Below are positions 38,391 through 46,840 of a stretch of DNA of 64,000 nt, in pieces (position 1 is the first letter of the stretch; each line of letters begins with the position of its first letter). The DNA comes from Cellvibrionaceae bacterium AOL6 (GTDB lineage Bacteria; Pseudomonadota; Gammaproteobacteria; Pseudomonadales; Cellvibrionaceae). The stretch lies in assembly GCA_003265435.1 (NCBI GenBank), contig NOXC01000015.1, positions 23,309 through 87,308 of the forward strand, read 5' to 3'. A program made the translations under genes and the position numbers. The notes beneath the pieces were generated by a model. It was not told the DNA's origin and ran no database searches. It saw only the letters and a list, made by a program, of their open reading frames with translations.

Positions 38391-40754
38391 ATGCGACGTA
38401 GAAATTTCTTAAAAATTGCATCAGCAGGCGTTGGTGTAAGCTTAATACCGTCCATCGCCGCTAGCGCGGCCAGAGAAAGGGGCGTATTAACCGAAGTATC
38501 TCCCCTGCCCGACTTAGAACAGAACACCACTCGGACATGGCTTGGCGAGTCCTACTGGGCTAACCGCCTACAAGACTGGCAGTTAAACAACGGACGCATA
38601 GAGTGCTTGAAGGGCGGTCGGGGCTATGAAGTCCGTACTGTATCCATCCTGACACGAAGCCTTAACAACAAACACGAACCTGCACGTATACAAGCCAAAT
38701 TTGGTCAGCTTGATAAGAACCAACCGGGCTTTGCCGGATTCCTATTGGGTGTCGGTGAGGGCAAGCTCGACTACCGTGCTGCAGCGCTCGCTCAGCGAGC
38801 GTCTGGCACAGGCGGTGGCTTTATGGCCGTTATCAATTCCGATGGGGAGCTAAGCTTCCGCGATTTTACCGATACCAAAGACGCGTTGAGTTTCGAGAGC
38901 TTCGACACCAAGGGCAAAGCTAACATTGGCACCATCCAAGACAAAGAAATCCTGCTCGACTGCCATATCGACCCAGTCAATGACGGCAAGTTTGATGTAC
39001 GCCTTATTGCTACTGATGCCACCACCCAAGAAGAATTAGGTTTTATTGTGCGCACTGGCGTTGACGCGAAAGAATTAGTGGGTGGAGTGATGCTACTATC
39101 TTCACCTCCGCAACAAGCGCCAGGCACCCGCTGGTGGATCAGTGATGTAGCAACCGGCGGTAAAAAAATAGACGCTGACGAGACCCGTCAACTCGGCCCC
39201 GTCATGGGCTGTATGCACAGCCTCAATCGCACAACCATGAAAATGACTGCGCAATTTATGCCAGTCGACCTTAGCACGTGCTCAACAGCGCGTTTAGATT
39301 ATAGAGTTAAAGGCAAACCCAAATGGATTAAAGGGCCGGTAAGCCAAATTGAAGTCGGATTTGTCGCCCTGTTTCGGGTTGACACATGGAACCCAGATAA
39401 AACTTATGAATACCGTATAGTCTGCCCACACGAAGAAGACCGGATCTTGTACGATGGTTTGGTTGTTAATGACCCTGGAGATGCAAGAGAACTTAAGATT
39501 GCGCTGTATTCCTGTGTAATACCGACTGCAAAAAGTCTCGATGAAATCAAGTATGAACGTCGCATCCCGGAAGAGCGTCTGTTGGGGCGCTACACCAAGG
39601 AAAACATATTTTTTCCTCACAACGAAGTGCGTGAGAATTGTAACTCCCACGATCCGGATATCTATTTGTTTGTTGGTGATCAATATTATGAAACCTACCC
39701 CACACGCTGGGAACGTGAATCACCCGAGGTGAAAACCGATACACTCTACCGCTGGTACCTTTGGTATTGGGCCTTTCGCGACAGTGTACGAAACCGACCA
39801 TGTATTATGTTGGCCGATGATCACGATATCTTACAAGGAAATGTATGGGGTAACGCTGGCCTGAACTCGGACCTACCTAAAGAGGAACAAGGTGGTTACA
39901 AATATGATAAATCGATGGTCAGAATGGTGTTTCGTATGCAGCAAGGCCATAACCCGGACTCCCCTGATCCCACGCCAATTAAATACGATATCCCGGTAGG
40001 CTACGGCAACTTTGTTTATGGTGGTACGAGCTTCGCCGTAATTGAAGACAGAAAGTTTAAATCTGCAGTGAACGATAAAATCAACCCTATGCAAGCAACC
40101 GGTGATTTACTGGGTGAGCGTCAGGAAAATTTCCTAAGAGATTGGGCAACAATGGATAAGGGTTTGCCTAAGGTCTGTATTTGCGCTTCTGTATGGGGCT
40201 CACCACAGGCGGTGGAGAATGGCGAGCCATTACTTGACTACGATGCCAATGGTTACCCTTTTGATGGCCGAACGCGCGCAGTTAAACTTCTGAAAAATGC
40301 GGGCGCTATTGGTCTATGCGGCGACATGCATTTAGCGACGCTGAGCCGGCAAGGTGTTAGCGACTACGAAGACGGGCCTCTGTTCTTCGCCGGCCCGGCG
40401 ATTGCGGCGTTTTGGCAGCGTTGGTTTTACGGCTGGGGCAAGCTCGAAAACCAGCGAGACAACGATCCCAACACCGGTAATTTTATCGATACTTTTGGCA
40501 ACAAAATGCGTGTTCTAGCCGTTGCTAACCCTAAGATTAGCTATGCAGATTTCTCGGACAATAAGAGAAATAATTACTGGGGCAACTTCCTTGATGACAG
40601 ATCACTAAAATCTGAGGGGTATGGCATTGTGCGTGTAAATCACGAAAAGCAGCATTTTGAACTTGAGTGCTGGCCGTGGGATGTTGACCCCAAAAAAGGC
40701 GAACAGTATGAAGGTTGGCCGTATTTCTCGCCTTTTGAAAAACCTGTTAGCTAA
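38391..40754 (+). CDS. Tat-exported PhoD-like metallophosphatase with N-terminal jelly-roll domain
   Basis: A 787-residue protein. The N-terminus MRRRNFLKIASAGVG is a Tat signal (RRxFLK), so it is exported folded with metals. Residues about 40-260 look like a concanavalin/LamG-type beta domain, then an Ig-like region (about 265-360). From about 365 a PhoD-type metallophosphatase follows: YLFVGDQYYE, MLADDHDI and GLCGDMH carry the metal ligands. PhoD enzymes are Fe/Ca-dependent phosphomono- or diesterases. The unusual N-terminal domain and the location suggest it removes phosphate groups from a glycan or cell-surface polymer (inference). It sits 214 bp after the AraC gene. Confidence 0.82.
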   Translation: MRRRNFLKIASAGVGVSLIPSIAASAARERGVLTEVSPLPDLEQNTTRTWLGESYWANRLQDWQLNNGRIECLKGGRGYEVRTVSILTRSLNNKHEPARIQAKFGQLDKNQPGFAGFLLGVGEGKLDYRAAALAQRASGTGGGFMAVINSDGELSFRDFTDTKDALSFESFDTKGKANIGTIQDKEILLDCHIDPVNDGKFDVRLIATDATTQEELGFIVRTGVDAKELVGGVMLLSSPPQQAPGTRWWISDVATGGKKIDADETRQLGPVMGCMHSLNRTTMKMTAQFMPVDLSTCSTARLDYRVKGKPKWIKGPVSQIEVGFVALFRVDTWNPDKTYEYRIVCPHEEDRILYDGLVVNDPGDARELKIALYSCVIPTAKSLDEIKYERRIPEERLLGRYTKENIFFPHNEVRENCNSHDPDIYLFVGDQYYETYPTRWERESPEVKTDTLYRWYLWYWAFRDSVRNRPCIMLADDHDILQGNVWGNAGLNSDLPKEEQGGYKYDKSMVRMVFRMQQGHNPDSPDPTPIKYDIPVGYGNFVYGGTSFAVIEDRKFKSAVNDKINPMQATGDLLGERQENFLRDWATMDKGLPKVCICASVWGSPQAVENGEPLLDYDANGYPFDGRTRAVKLLKNAGAIGLCGDMHLATLSRQGVSDYEDGPLFFAGPAIAAFWQRWFYGWGKLENQRDNDPNTGNFIDTFGNKMRVLAVANPKISYADFSDNKRNNYWGNFLDDRSLKSEGYGIVRVNHEKQHFELECWPWDVDPKKGEQYEGWPYFSPFEKPVS

Positions 40755-40777
40755 GCTTGTAAAGTAAATCTCATTAC

Positions 40778-40810
40778 GCACCGCTGTTTGGGTTCAAACC
40801 ATGGCGGTGC
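40778..40810 (+). terminator. Stem-loop after the PhoD-like gene
   Basis: GCACCGC … GCGGTGC with an inner GTTTG-ggtt-CAAAC stem, 24 bp after the stop. The following T-tract is weak (ttgctgtctt). Confidence 0.55.
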
Positions 40811-41033
40811 TTGCTGTCTTAGCTAAATCAATCACGAATCCTGTTAACCCTCGAACTTACCTATTGAGATGAAGAAAAACGTGGTCTTCTTGCGTAGATT
40901 CAAGATCCGAATGCTCGGGTGAAACTTAAAACCAGGGGCAACTAAGAGAAATGGCTCATACCAAGACTTAAAATAATCCAAAATATTTAAGCTCCCCCCA
41001 TTGACACAATGCCCCGAAACTTTGAATCCAAAT

Positions 41034-41056
41034 AAAAACCGGCCAAAGCCGGCTTT
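41034..41056 (-). terminator. Terminator after paralogue 2
   Basis: CCGGC-caaa-GCCGG hairpin with A5 on the plus strand, giving a U-run after the stem on the minus-strand RNA, 23 bp after the stop codon. Confidence 0.75.
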
Positions 41057-41078
41057 ATCAGAAGCGCTTACAAACGTG

Positions 41079-44000
41079 TTACGGATGAACAACGAGAGTA
41101 ATGCTGTCAGTAATGCTCGCATCCGCTTTGGACACAACGGTAATCACCGCTGTCCCTATCCCCCTTGCCTCAATCAAGCCAGAACGACTTGGGCGGGCAA
41201 TACTCCAGTTTGAACTTTGGTAAGTCACGTTTTGCTGGCTGGCGCAACTTGGGTAAATCGTGTGATCCAGATCGATCATCTCGCCGACACGGAGTTCGGC
41301 CATACCTTTCTCACTTAGAACAACCATGTCGACATCTATCCAATCCGGCTGATCAGGGGCGCAAATAGACGAATCTGGCGTGGTCGTAGGTTCTGGATTC
41401 GGCACAGAAGTTGGCTCTACGGTTGGTTCCGGTGTTGGAATGGGAGTAGGTACAGCTGTTGGCACTGAAGTCGGCTCCGGTGTTGGTGCAGGACTTGGCT
41501 CCGGTGTTGGAGCAGCCGTCGGTGCTGGCGTCGGAGTGCTAATGGCATTAATTATAAAGTCATCTACATAATAGTCACCACCGTCATCGTTCCACATCCA
41601 AATACGATATCGATCACCGGTGTTGGCGCTGGTGGTAAAGGTAAAGCTGTACAGGCTGTACTCGGTCGAGTTGATCAAGGCGTTTTGTATAAAGCTCCCC
41701 GTAGTATTGTTCGTCGCACCAATGTAGTAGGACTGACCTGCACTACCAACACGCCCGCGAATACTTACTTCATATTCAGTATTTGCTTGAAGCTGAAGCA
41801 CTTGATTGATACCACCGCTTCCAGCGATAAAACCTGCAAAATTGCCGCTGTAAACAAGCATAGATTCAAGCTGAGCGCCGCCACCAGCATTCCAGCCGGC
41901 CAAACCCTGCTCAAAATCACTGTTGGTCATCAATGACGTTGGAGTGGGTACAATTGTATCTGTTGGCGCTGGGCTCGGCGTTGTGGTAGGTGTAACCCTC
42001 GGTATTGGTGTCGGTACAGCTGTTGGCGCTATCGTTGGAACTGGCATTGGGCTAGCTGTAGGCGCCGCGGTTGGTTCTGCAGTAGGCGCTACCGTAGGAA
42101 CAGGAGTTGGTGTTGCACCACTTGAACCGGCCAGCAGCAGGTAATCGAGGTTCAAGGCATTGCCGCGCATAGAATCTCGAGCCACTGATGGTAGACCCGG
42201 CGATAACCAGTTTGCAGGAATATTCCCGTAAACATAAGGGTCTGGCTGCAAAGGCTGACGACGCTGATCTTCAGGGGCGTTCACTCCGGGCTGGAAAGCC
42301 AACGCATCAAGGTCAAGCCCGCCACGCCCCTCCGCTGTATGACAACTCAAGCAGAAAAGGTTGGTGCGTGATTCGGGGCGCGGGCGGTCTTGAAGTAAAG
42401 GACCTTCCGGGAAATTGATCGCATCGCGAATGCTCTCTAAACCAAAAGGAAAATTCTGTAAGTGGGCAGCGTAGTCGTAACTGTAATCGTGATAACACAC
42501 GTAGCTTCCGTGTGCCCCACGGCCTGAAGCGCTCAACACCGAACTCACTTCATCGTGTGAAGCGGAAGGGTAACTGGCGGCAAGATTAGTCCAAAACGCT
42601 GAGGCACCAACGCCAACACCGGCCAGGCTTCCTTTGGCGTGGTTACAGGCCACTTCTTTATTCACGACCTCAGCAAAGACTTTAAAATCATCAACCCAAC
42701 CACGGAAAGAAGCGCCACTGCCACCGTTATCACCAAGGGTCAAGGTACCCGGACTAAGTACAAATAAAGCTTCACTGCTATTATAGGTTTCAACTTTGTA
42801 ACCATTCACATAGGTGTCAATACTAGTGTTACCCAGACTTAGCTGGAATGCTAAGTGGGCCCAACCAGTGTCAGGAATTGCAACAACTGTATCGACACTG
42901 TGCACTTCGTTACCAGCACCATTCACAAATACAATCGTACTATTCCCGCGTAAACGAATTTCAGAAGCGTCAGGGAAGGTAATTAATACACGCTCTCCGA
43001 CGTTATCGCGGCTATCAACAAAAATACCGTAGTACCAAGGGCTGCCCAGCACGTTTTGAGGCTGCGCGGTAATATCGTAGCTCAACCCGATATTCTCATC
43101 CATCCAGTAACCTTTACCGGTGAATCCTCCATTGGCAACAATTTCAACACGACCTTCCCCCGTCATTTCAGCCAGTAGTGGCTTGTTCCAATACGGCGAA
43201 GTTGCCGAGTTTTGCAAAGCCCCATCAAGTGCGGCTTTCACATGATACTGGGTATTAAAGCGAAGCTGCTGAACCATATGGGAGACGATAAAACCGTTCG
43301 CATTCAAATAATCATCAAACACCACTTCGTCGCTGGAACGGCCCGTACTCATTAACCAGGTCACGTCGGCAAAACTTACCGGACGCATGTTGCTAAACAT
43401 ATTAAAGCGGTGTTCATTCGAATCAAAAAAACTACTATTCGGCACGTTACCGTTAGGCATAACATCGATTTCACGGCTGCGGGTATCCCCCACACGTTTA
43501 TACCCATCGTCAGAAGCATTTGGCTCATAAAGCAATACATCGCTGTGGGAACTATGGCGAACATTTTCCATATGATCCATATGGTTGATCATATTATCTA
43601 ACAACACCATTTTACCGCGCGTCCACAAGCCTAAAAGCGTGCGACCGTTTAATGGCGAGTTTTCTGCACCGTCTGTACAACCGCCATAAAGCGTTCGAAT
43701 TTCTTCAGGACAACGCGTTTGATAACCCGAGTTGGGTAAACGCCCACCAATTGAGGTGAAGGTTATATTCGCTCCATCTTTATCGATCCACGGATAGGTG
43801 CCAAAGCCATAACCATCAGGAAGAATGAATCTGTCACCACGATGATCTACAACCTCAAACGGCTGCATCGCAAAACCGTAACGATTGTTAATCGTTTCGT
43901 CGAAAGGCGCGTGGCCGATTGGATATCGATCGGTAAACTGATTAACGTCACAAGCCTCGAAGTTGTCAGGGTTATCGTTAACGTAATAAACGATGTCAGA

Positions 44001-44723
44001 CTCAACACTACGAGTTCCACCATCGGGATGGCGCCATGAAATTTGTGCATTATCCGTTCGCGAAACCATTAAATGGCCGTCGCCGGTAATACTTGGCTCA
44101 AAAAACGATGCGCCACCAAAGTTGGTTGGGCCAACGGTAGTTTCGCCAACCGTGATTTCAGCAATGCGTGCATCAAGCGTTTTTGGGTTTTCAACACGCA
44201 CATGCACTTGCGTACCACCTAAATGATTATTCGCCTGCATGGAGATAACCACCAGGTCATAACAATCATCGTTGCCTCCCTCGCCACACATATACGGGTT
44301 GGCATTTTCTCTTGCCGGGGCAAGCGCAGGGTCATGAGCCATTTCCGCCGACGGGTCACACAGGGTCATGTGCACCTGATTGCCACGCATGGGAATCTCA
44401 CCACTCGGGCGCATTTCATCCAGGTATTCCGCATGATTCATGATTTCCATGCCTGCAGGAGACTCAAGAAAAGGGACCTGAATCTTTTCCGGCTTTAACA
44501 GGCGAAAAAAGATTCCACGATACGGCCGGTGCGTTAGGCCAATTCGACCGTCTTTACTCGTAGTGAGGGGGGGGACATAAGGGTTTAGCCAATGGCGGTT
44601 AGCACCACCGGGAACATGACCTTCGGCCATATGAATGCTTCGGTCAATAATCGGGCGTTCAGGCGCAGCGATACCAACTGTCGGGACGACAGCCAGCATC
44701 AGCGCAGCGATGTAAATTTTCAT
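41079..44723 (-). CDS. Secreted LamG / single-CxxCH / CBM / Ig-like protein (paralogue 2)
   Basis: A 1214-residue exported paralogue of the protein at 32349-35888. Order: signal peptide (ends near VGIAAPE), N-terminal region with the same motifs (ITGDGHLMVSR, GLWTRGKMVLLDNM, FFDSNEHRFN), LamG domain (about 521-681, DDFKVFAEV), CNHA and CYHDYSYDYAAHL, haem motif C791-L-S-C794-H795, Pro-Thr linker (about 871-928), one CBM (about 929-1057) and a second linker. The C-terminal Ig-like domain (about 1124-1213, PSCASQQNVTYQSSN) closely resembles the N-terminal Ig domain of the GH42-like enzyme. Paralogue 1 has Met in the downstream RRQPMQPDP, this copy has Leu, so that Met is not a conserved haem ligand. 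Function unknown. It is monocistronic and convergent with the PhoD-like gene. Confidence 0.7.
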   Translation of the reverse strand: MKIYIAALMLAVVPTVGIAAPERPIIDRSIHMAEGHVPGGANRHWLNPYVPPLTTSKDGRIGLTHRPYRGIFFRLLKPEKIQVPFLESPAGMEIMNHAEYLDEMRPSGEIPMRGNQVHMTLCDPSAEMAHDPALAPARENANPYMCGEGGNDDCYDLVVISMQANNHLGGTQVHVRVENPKTLDARIAEITVGETTVGPTNFGGASFFEPSITGDGHLMVSRTDNAQISWRHPDGGTRSVESDIVYYVNDNPDNFEACDVNQFTDRYPIGHAPFDETINNRYGFAMQPFEVVDHRGDRFILPDGYGFGTYPWIDKDGANITFTSIGGRLPNSGYQTRCPEEIRTLYGGCTDGAENSPLNGRTLLGLWTRGKMVLLDNMINHMDHMENVRHSSHSDVLLYEPNASDDGYKRVGDTRSREIDVMPNGNVPNSSFFDSNEHRFNMFSNMRPVSFADVTWLMSTGRSSDEVVFDDYLNANGFIVSHMVQQLRFNTQYHVKAALDGALQNSATSPYWNKPLLAEMTGEGRVEIVANGGFTGKGYWMDENIGLSYDITAQPQNVLGSPWYYGIFVDSRDNVGERVLITFPDASEIRLRGNSTIVFVNGAGNEVHSVDTVVAIPDTGWAHLAFQLSLGNTSIDTYVNGYKVETYNSSEALFVLSPGTLTLGDNGGSGASFRGWVDDFKVFAEVVNKEVACNHAKGSLAGVGVGASAFWTNLAASYPSASHDEVSSVLSASGRGAHGSYVCYHDYSYDYAAHLQNFPFGLESIRDAINFPEGPLLQDRPRPESRTNLFCLSCHTAEGRGGLDLDALAFQPGVNAPEDQRRQPLQPDPYVYGNIPANWLSPGLPSVARDSMRGNALNLDYLLLAGSSGATPTPVPTVAPTAEPTAAPTASPMPVPTIAPTAVPTPIPRVTPTTTPSPAPTDTIVPTPTSLMTNSDFEQGLAGWNAGGGAQLESMLVYSGNFAGFIAGSGGINQVLQLQANTEYEVSIRGRVGSAGQSYYIGATNNTTGSFIQNALINSTEYSLYSFTFTTSANTGDRYRIWMWNDDGGDYYVDDFIINAISTPTPAPTAAPTPEPSPAPTPEPTSVPTAVPTPIPTPEPTVEPTSVPNPEPTTTPDSSICAPDQPDWIDVDMVVLSEKGMAELRVGEMIDLDHTIYPSCASQQNVTYQSSNWSIARPSRSGLIEARGIGTAVITVVSKADASITDSITLVVHP

Positions 44724-45376
44724 TTGTATGAGTCCAGTTTTATTGTCTTAACTAATCTAGAACGTCAATACGCTATGGCCCTATCCGTTTAACAACAGCA
44801 GAGACGAATCCTCTAGAGGGTCCTTGCATGTCTCGAACATGCAAATGCAGGCAACCTATAACTTAGCATCTACACATACATCATACAAACAATAAGTAAA
44901 TATAGCCAAAACTTAAATGAAAGCATCATTTGGGAGGTTTTGTGGCGGTAAACTCAGAATTGTCTCCAAAATCAAAAGTTGAAAACACAATTCAAAAGAT
45001 AAAAGGGCTAAAAGTTGGAACTAAAGCCTGTAGCAACACGACTAGTTGGCGATGAGATAGGTTTATTATTACCCTTTAAAACACACTCGCTCTCAACTTA
45101 TTAACTCTGGGTCTAAATTTTTCTTAATAAACGGGAGGCTGGTCGCAATATCTAAGAAAACCTGGGCAGAAGGATGAAATGAAGTATTCGATTTGTCGCA
45201 CCCCGGACTTTTAAAATCGCGGCCCAAGTTTCCGTGATGGTGCGAACTTCGGTGATATCGACTCCTCGTTGAGCTGCCAGCAGTCAACATAAAGGAGTGG
45301 CCCCAGCTTTAGAGCTCACTCTCTTTAAACTATTGTTCTATATCGACCTATTAAACAACGGGAGGATAACCTTTGG
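44724..45376. other. Intergenic region between galM-like gene and paralogue 2
   Basis: 653 AT-rich bases. Apart from a palindrome near paralogue 2 (44824-44844) I find no convincing gene or RNA. A 65-codon minus-strand frame at 45093-45290 has no recognisable features. Confidence 0.4.
44824..44844. promoter_or_regulatory. Palindromic operator-like site upstream of paralogue 2
   Basis: TTGCATGT-ctcga-ACATGCAA: perfect 8-bp arms around a 5-bp spacer, about 100 bp before the start of the secreted LamG/haem-motif gene. It is a dimeric-regulator-type site; the regulator is unknown. Confidence 0.4.
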
Positions 45377-46579
45377 TCAATCCAAAACGCTGAAGCGGTA
45401 GACGCTTTGCGTGCTGTAGGTGTCACCCGGCTCAAGCCGTGTCGAAGGGAAGTGATCCTGGTTTGGGCTATCGGGGAAGTGTTGCGGCTCCAGCGCCAGC
45501 CCCTCTCGGTGCTGCACGGGGCGCCCACCTCGCCCAATCATCGACCCATCCATGAAGTTGCCAGAGTAGAATTGGATCGCTGGCTCCTCGGTGTATATCT
45601 CAAGGAAGCGCCCACTTTCAGGCTCGAATAGGGTCACTTGACGTCGGAGTCGGCCATCGGCCTGGGCAAAGATCCAGTTGTGGTCGTATCCGCCATACGT
45701 TGCATCGACGCCCCCCCCTTTCTTCAATTGTTCATCTTCAACGCGAATGCGCTCACCGATCGCCGTTGGCGTGTTGAAATCAAACGGCGTATCCGCGACA
45801 TCGAGGGCCCGCCCAGTGGGGATCAGCTCGTCATCCACCTCGCTGATGTGATCTGCCGCAATCATCAACTCGTGCGCCTCAATGTTGCGCTTGCGATCGC
45901 CGCTGAGGTTGAAGTAGGTGTGCGACGTCAAGTTAACGTGCGTCGCCTTGTCGGTCGTAGCGCTGTAGGACACGGTAAGGGCATTACTGTCGTCCAAGGT
46001 ATAAGTCACGGTGATATCGAGGTTACCGGGGTAACCCTCTTCGCCGTCAGCAGACAGGTAATTCAGCTCAACACCACCGTCTACAATTTTCCCCGTCCAC
46101 ATACGCTTGTGCAGGCCTTTGACGCCGCCATGCAGCTGGTTAGGGCCGTCGTTGACCGTCAACTGATAGGTTTCACCGTCGATGGTGAAGCGCGCCTGAT
46201 CGATTCGATTCCCGAAGCGCCCTACAATCGGCCCAGCGTAGCAGCAATCATTGAGATAGGCGTCCCAGTCATCATACCCAACCAGCACCTCCTCAATCTG
46301 GCCCTCTCTGTCAGGTACACGGATCGATTGCACATAGGCACCCCAGTTCAGGATACGCACCTCCATGCCGTGCTCATTGACCAAGGTGTAACGCGTCACG
46401 GTTTCGCCGTTGAGTTCTCCCCACGACTCCGCACTGACCTCAATCGGGCTCACAGGGATGGCGTCAGCAGACGCTTCAGGTTCAGGCGTCGAAGCCTCCT
46501 GACGGGAACAGGCCGCCAACACCAAGCTGCACAGTGCAGTGGCCAGCAACGCGATGGGTAAGGATTTAATATGCCGCAT
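45377..46579 (-). CDS. Aldose 1-epimerase (mutarotase), lipoprotein form
   Basis: GalM-type protein of about 400 residues, started at ATG 46579 (MRHIKSLPIALL; AGAGAG ribosome site). The signal ends in lipobox LAAC, then a Glu/Ala/Ser-rich spacer, so it is a periplasmic or outer-membrane lipoprotein rather than the usual cytosolic enzyme. Catalytic residues are visible: His in NQLHGG, His in NLTSHTYFNLSG, and Glu in LEPQHFPDS. It interconverts alpha and beta anomers of sugars such as galactose (family knowledge). The extracytoplasmic location fits processing of sugars released by the neighbouring glycan locus (inference). Confidence 0.88.
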   Translation of the reverse strand: MRHIKSLPIALLATALCSLVLAACSRQEASTPEPEASADAIPVSPIEVSAESWGELNGETVTRYTLVNEHGMEVRILNWGAYVQSIRVPDREGQIEEVLVGYDDWDAYLNDCCYAGPIVGRFGNRIDQARFTIDGETYQLTVNDGPNQLHGGVKGLHKRMWTGKIVDGGVELNYLSADGEEGYPGNLDITVTYTLDDSNALTVSYSATTDKATHVNLTSHTYFNLSGDRKRNIEAHELMIAADHISEVDDELIPTGRALDVADTPFDFNTPTAIGERIRVEDEQLKKGGGVDATYGGYDHNWIFAQADGRLRRQVTLFEPESGRFLEIYTEEPAIQFYSGNFMDGSMIGRGGRPVQHREGLALEPQHFPDSPNQDHFPSTRLEPGDTYSTQSVYRFSVLD

Positions 46580-46658
46580 GGGTTCTCTCTCTTTATTATT
46601 CATACTTAACGAAAAATCAGCCCAAATAATAACACTTTATAAGAGAGTGCCAAGCACG

Positions 46659-46840
46659 CTAGAGCCTGTTGACACTCTTTTCATGCGCTCTGTTGCCAAC
46701 CCGAAGGGCTGGGTCTGTATTTCCACCCTGCTGCGTTGCTTTTCACTCATTTAGCTCGCTAAACCACCGCTCAAAGCGCCTTGCAGTCTGGAAATACAGA
46801 TTCCAGCAGAGCGTATGAAAAGAGTGTCAACAGGCCCTAG
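46659..46840. mobile_element. 182-bp terminal-inverted-repeat element (MITE-like)
   Basis: The left end CTAGAGCCTGTTGACACTCT and the reverse complement of the right end CTAGGGCCTGTTGACACTCT match over 34 bases with two differences. Inside is a second inverted repeat (TCTGTATTTCCA / TGGAAATACAGA). It contains no gene. The right end supplies the stop codon (TAG) of the adjacent kinase gene. It is small and non-coding with long terminal repeats, as in MITE-type or similar dispersed repeats. Confidence 0.75.

Larger units (their letters stand above)
40755..41078. other. Convergent intergenic region
   Basis: 324 bp between the PhoD-like gene and paralogue 2. It contains a terminator for each side (40778-40810 and 41034-41056) and nothing else I can support. 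Confidence 0.5.

Noticed and set aside
45638..46561. Long plus-strand frame of 307 codons opposite the galM-like gene
   Set aside because: It lies entirely antisense to a clearly conserved epimerase and has no recognisable motifs.
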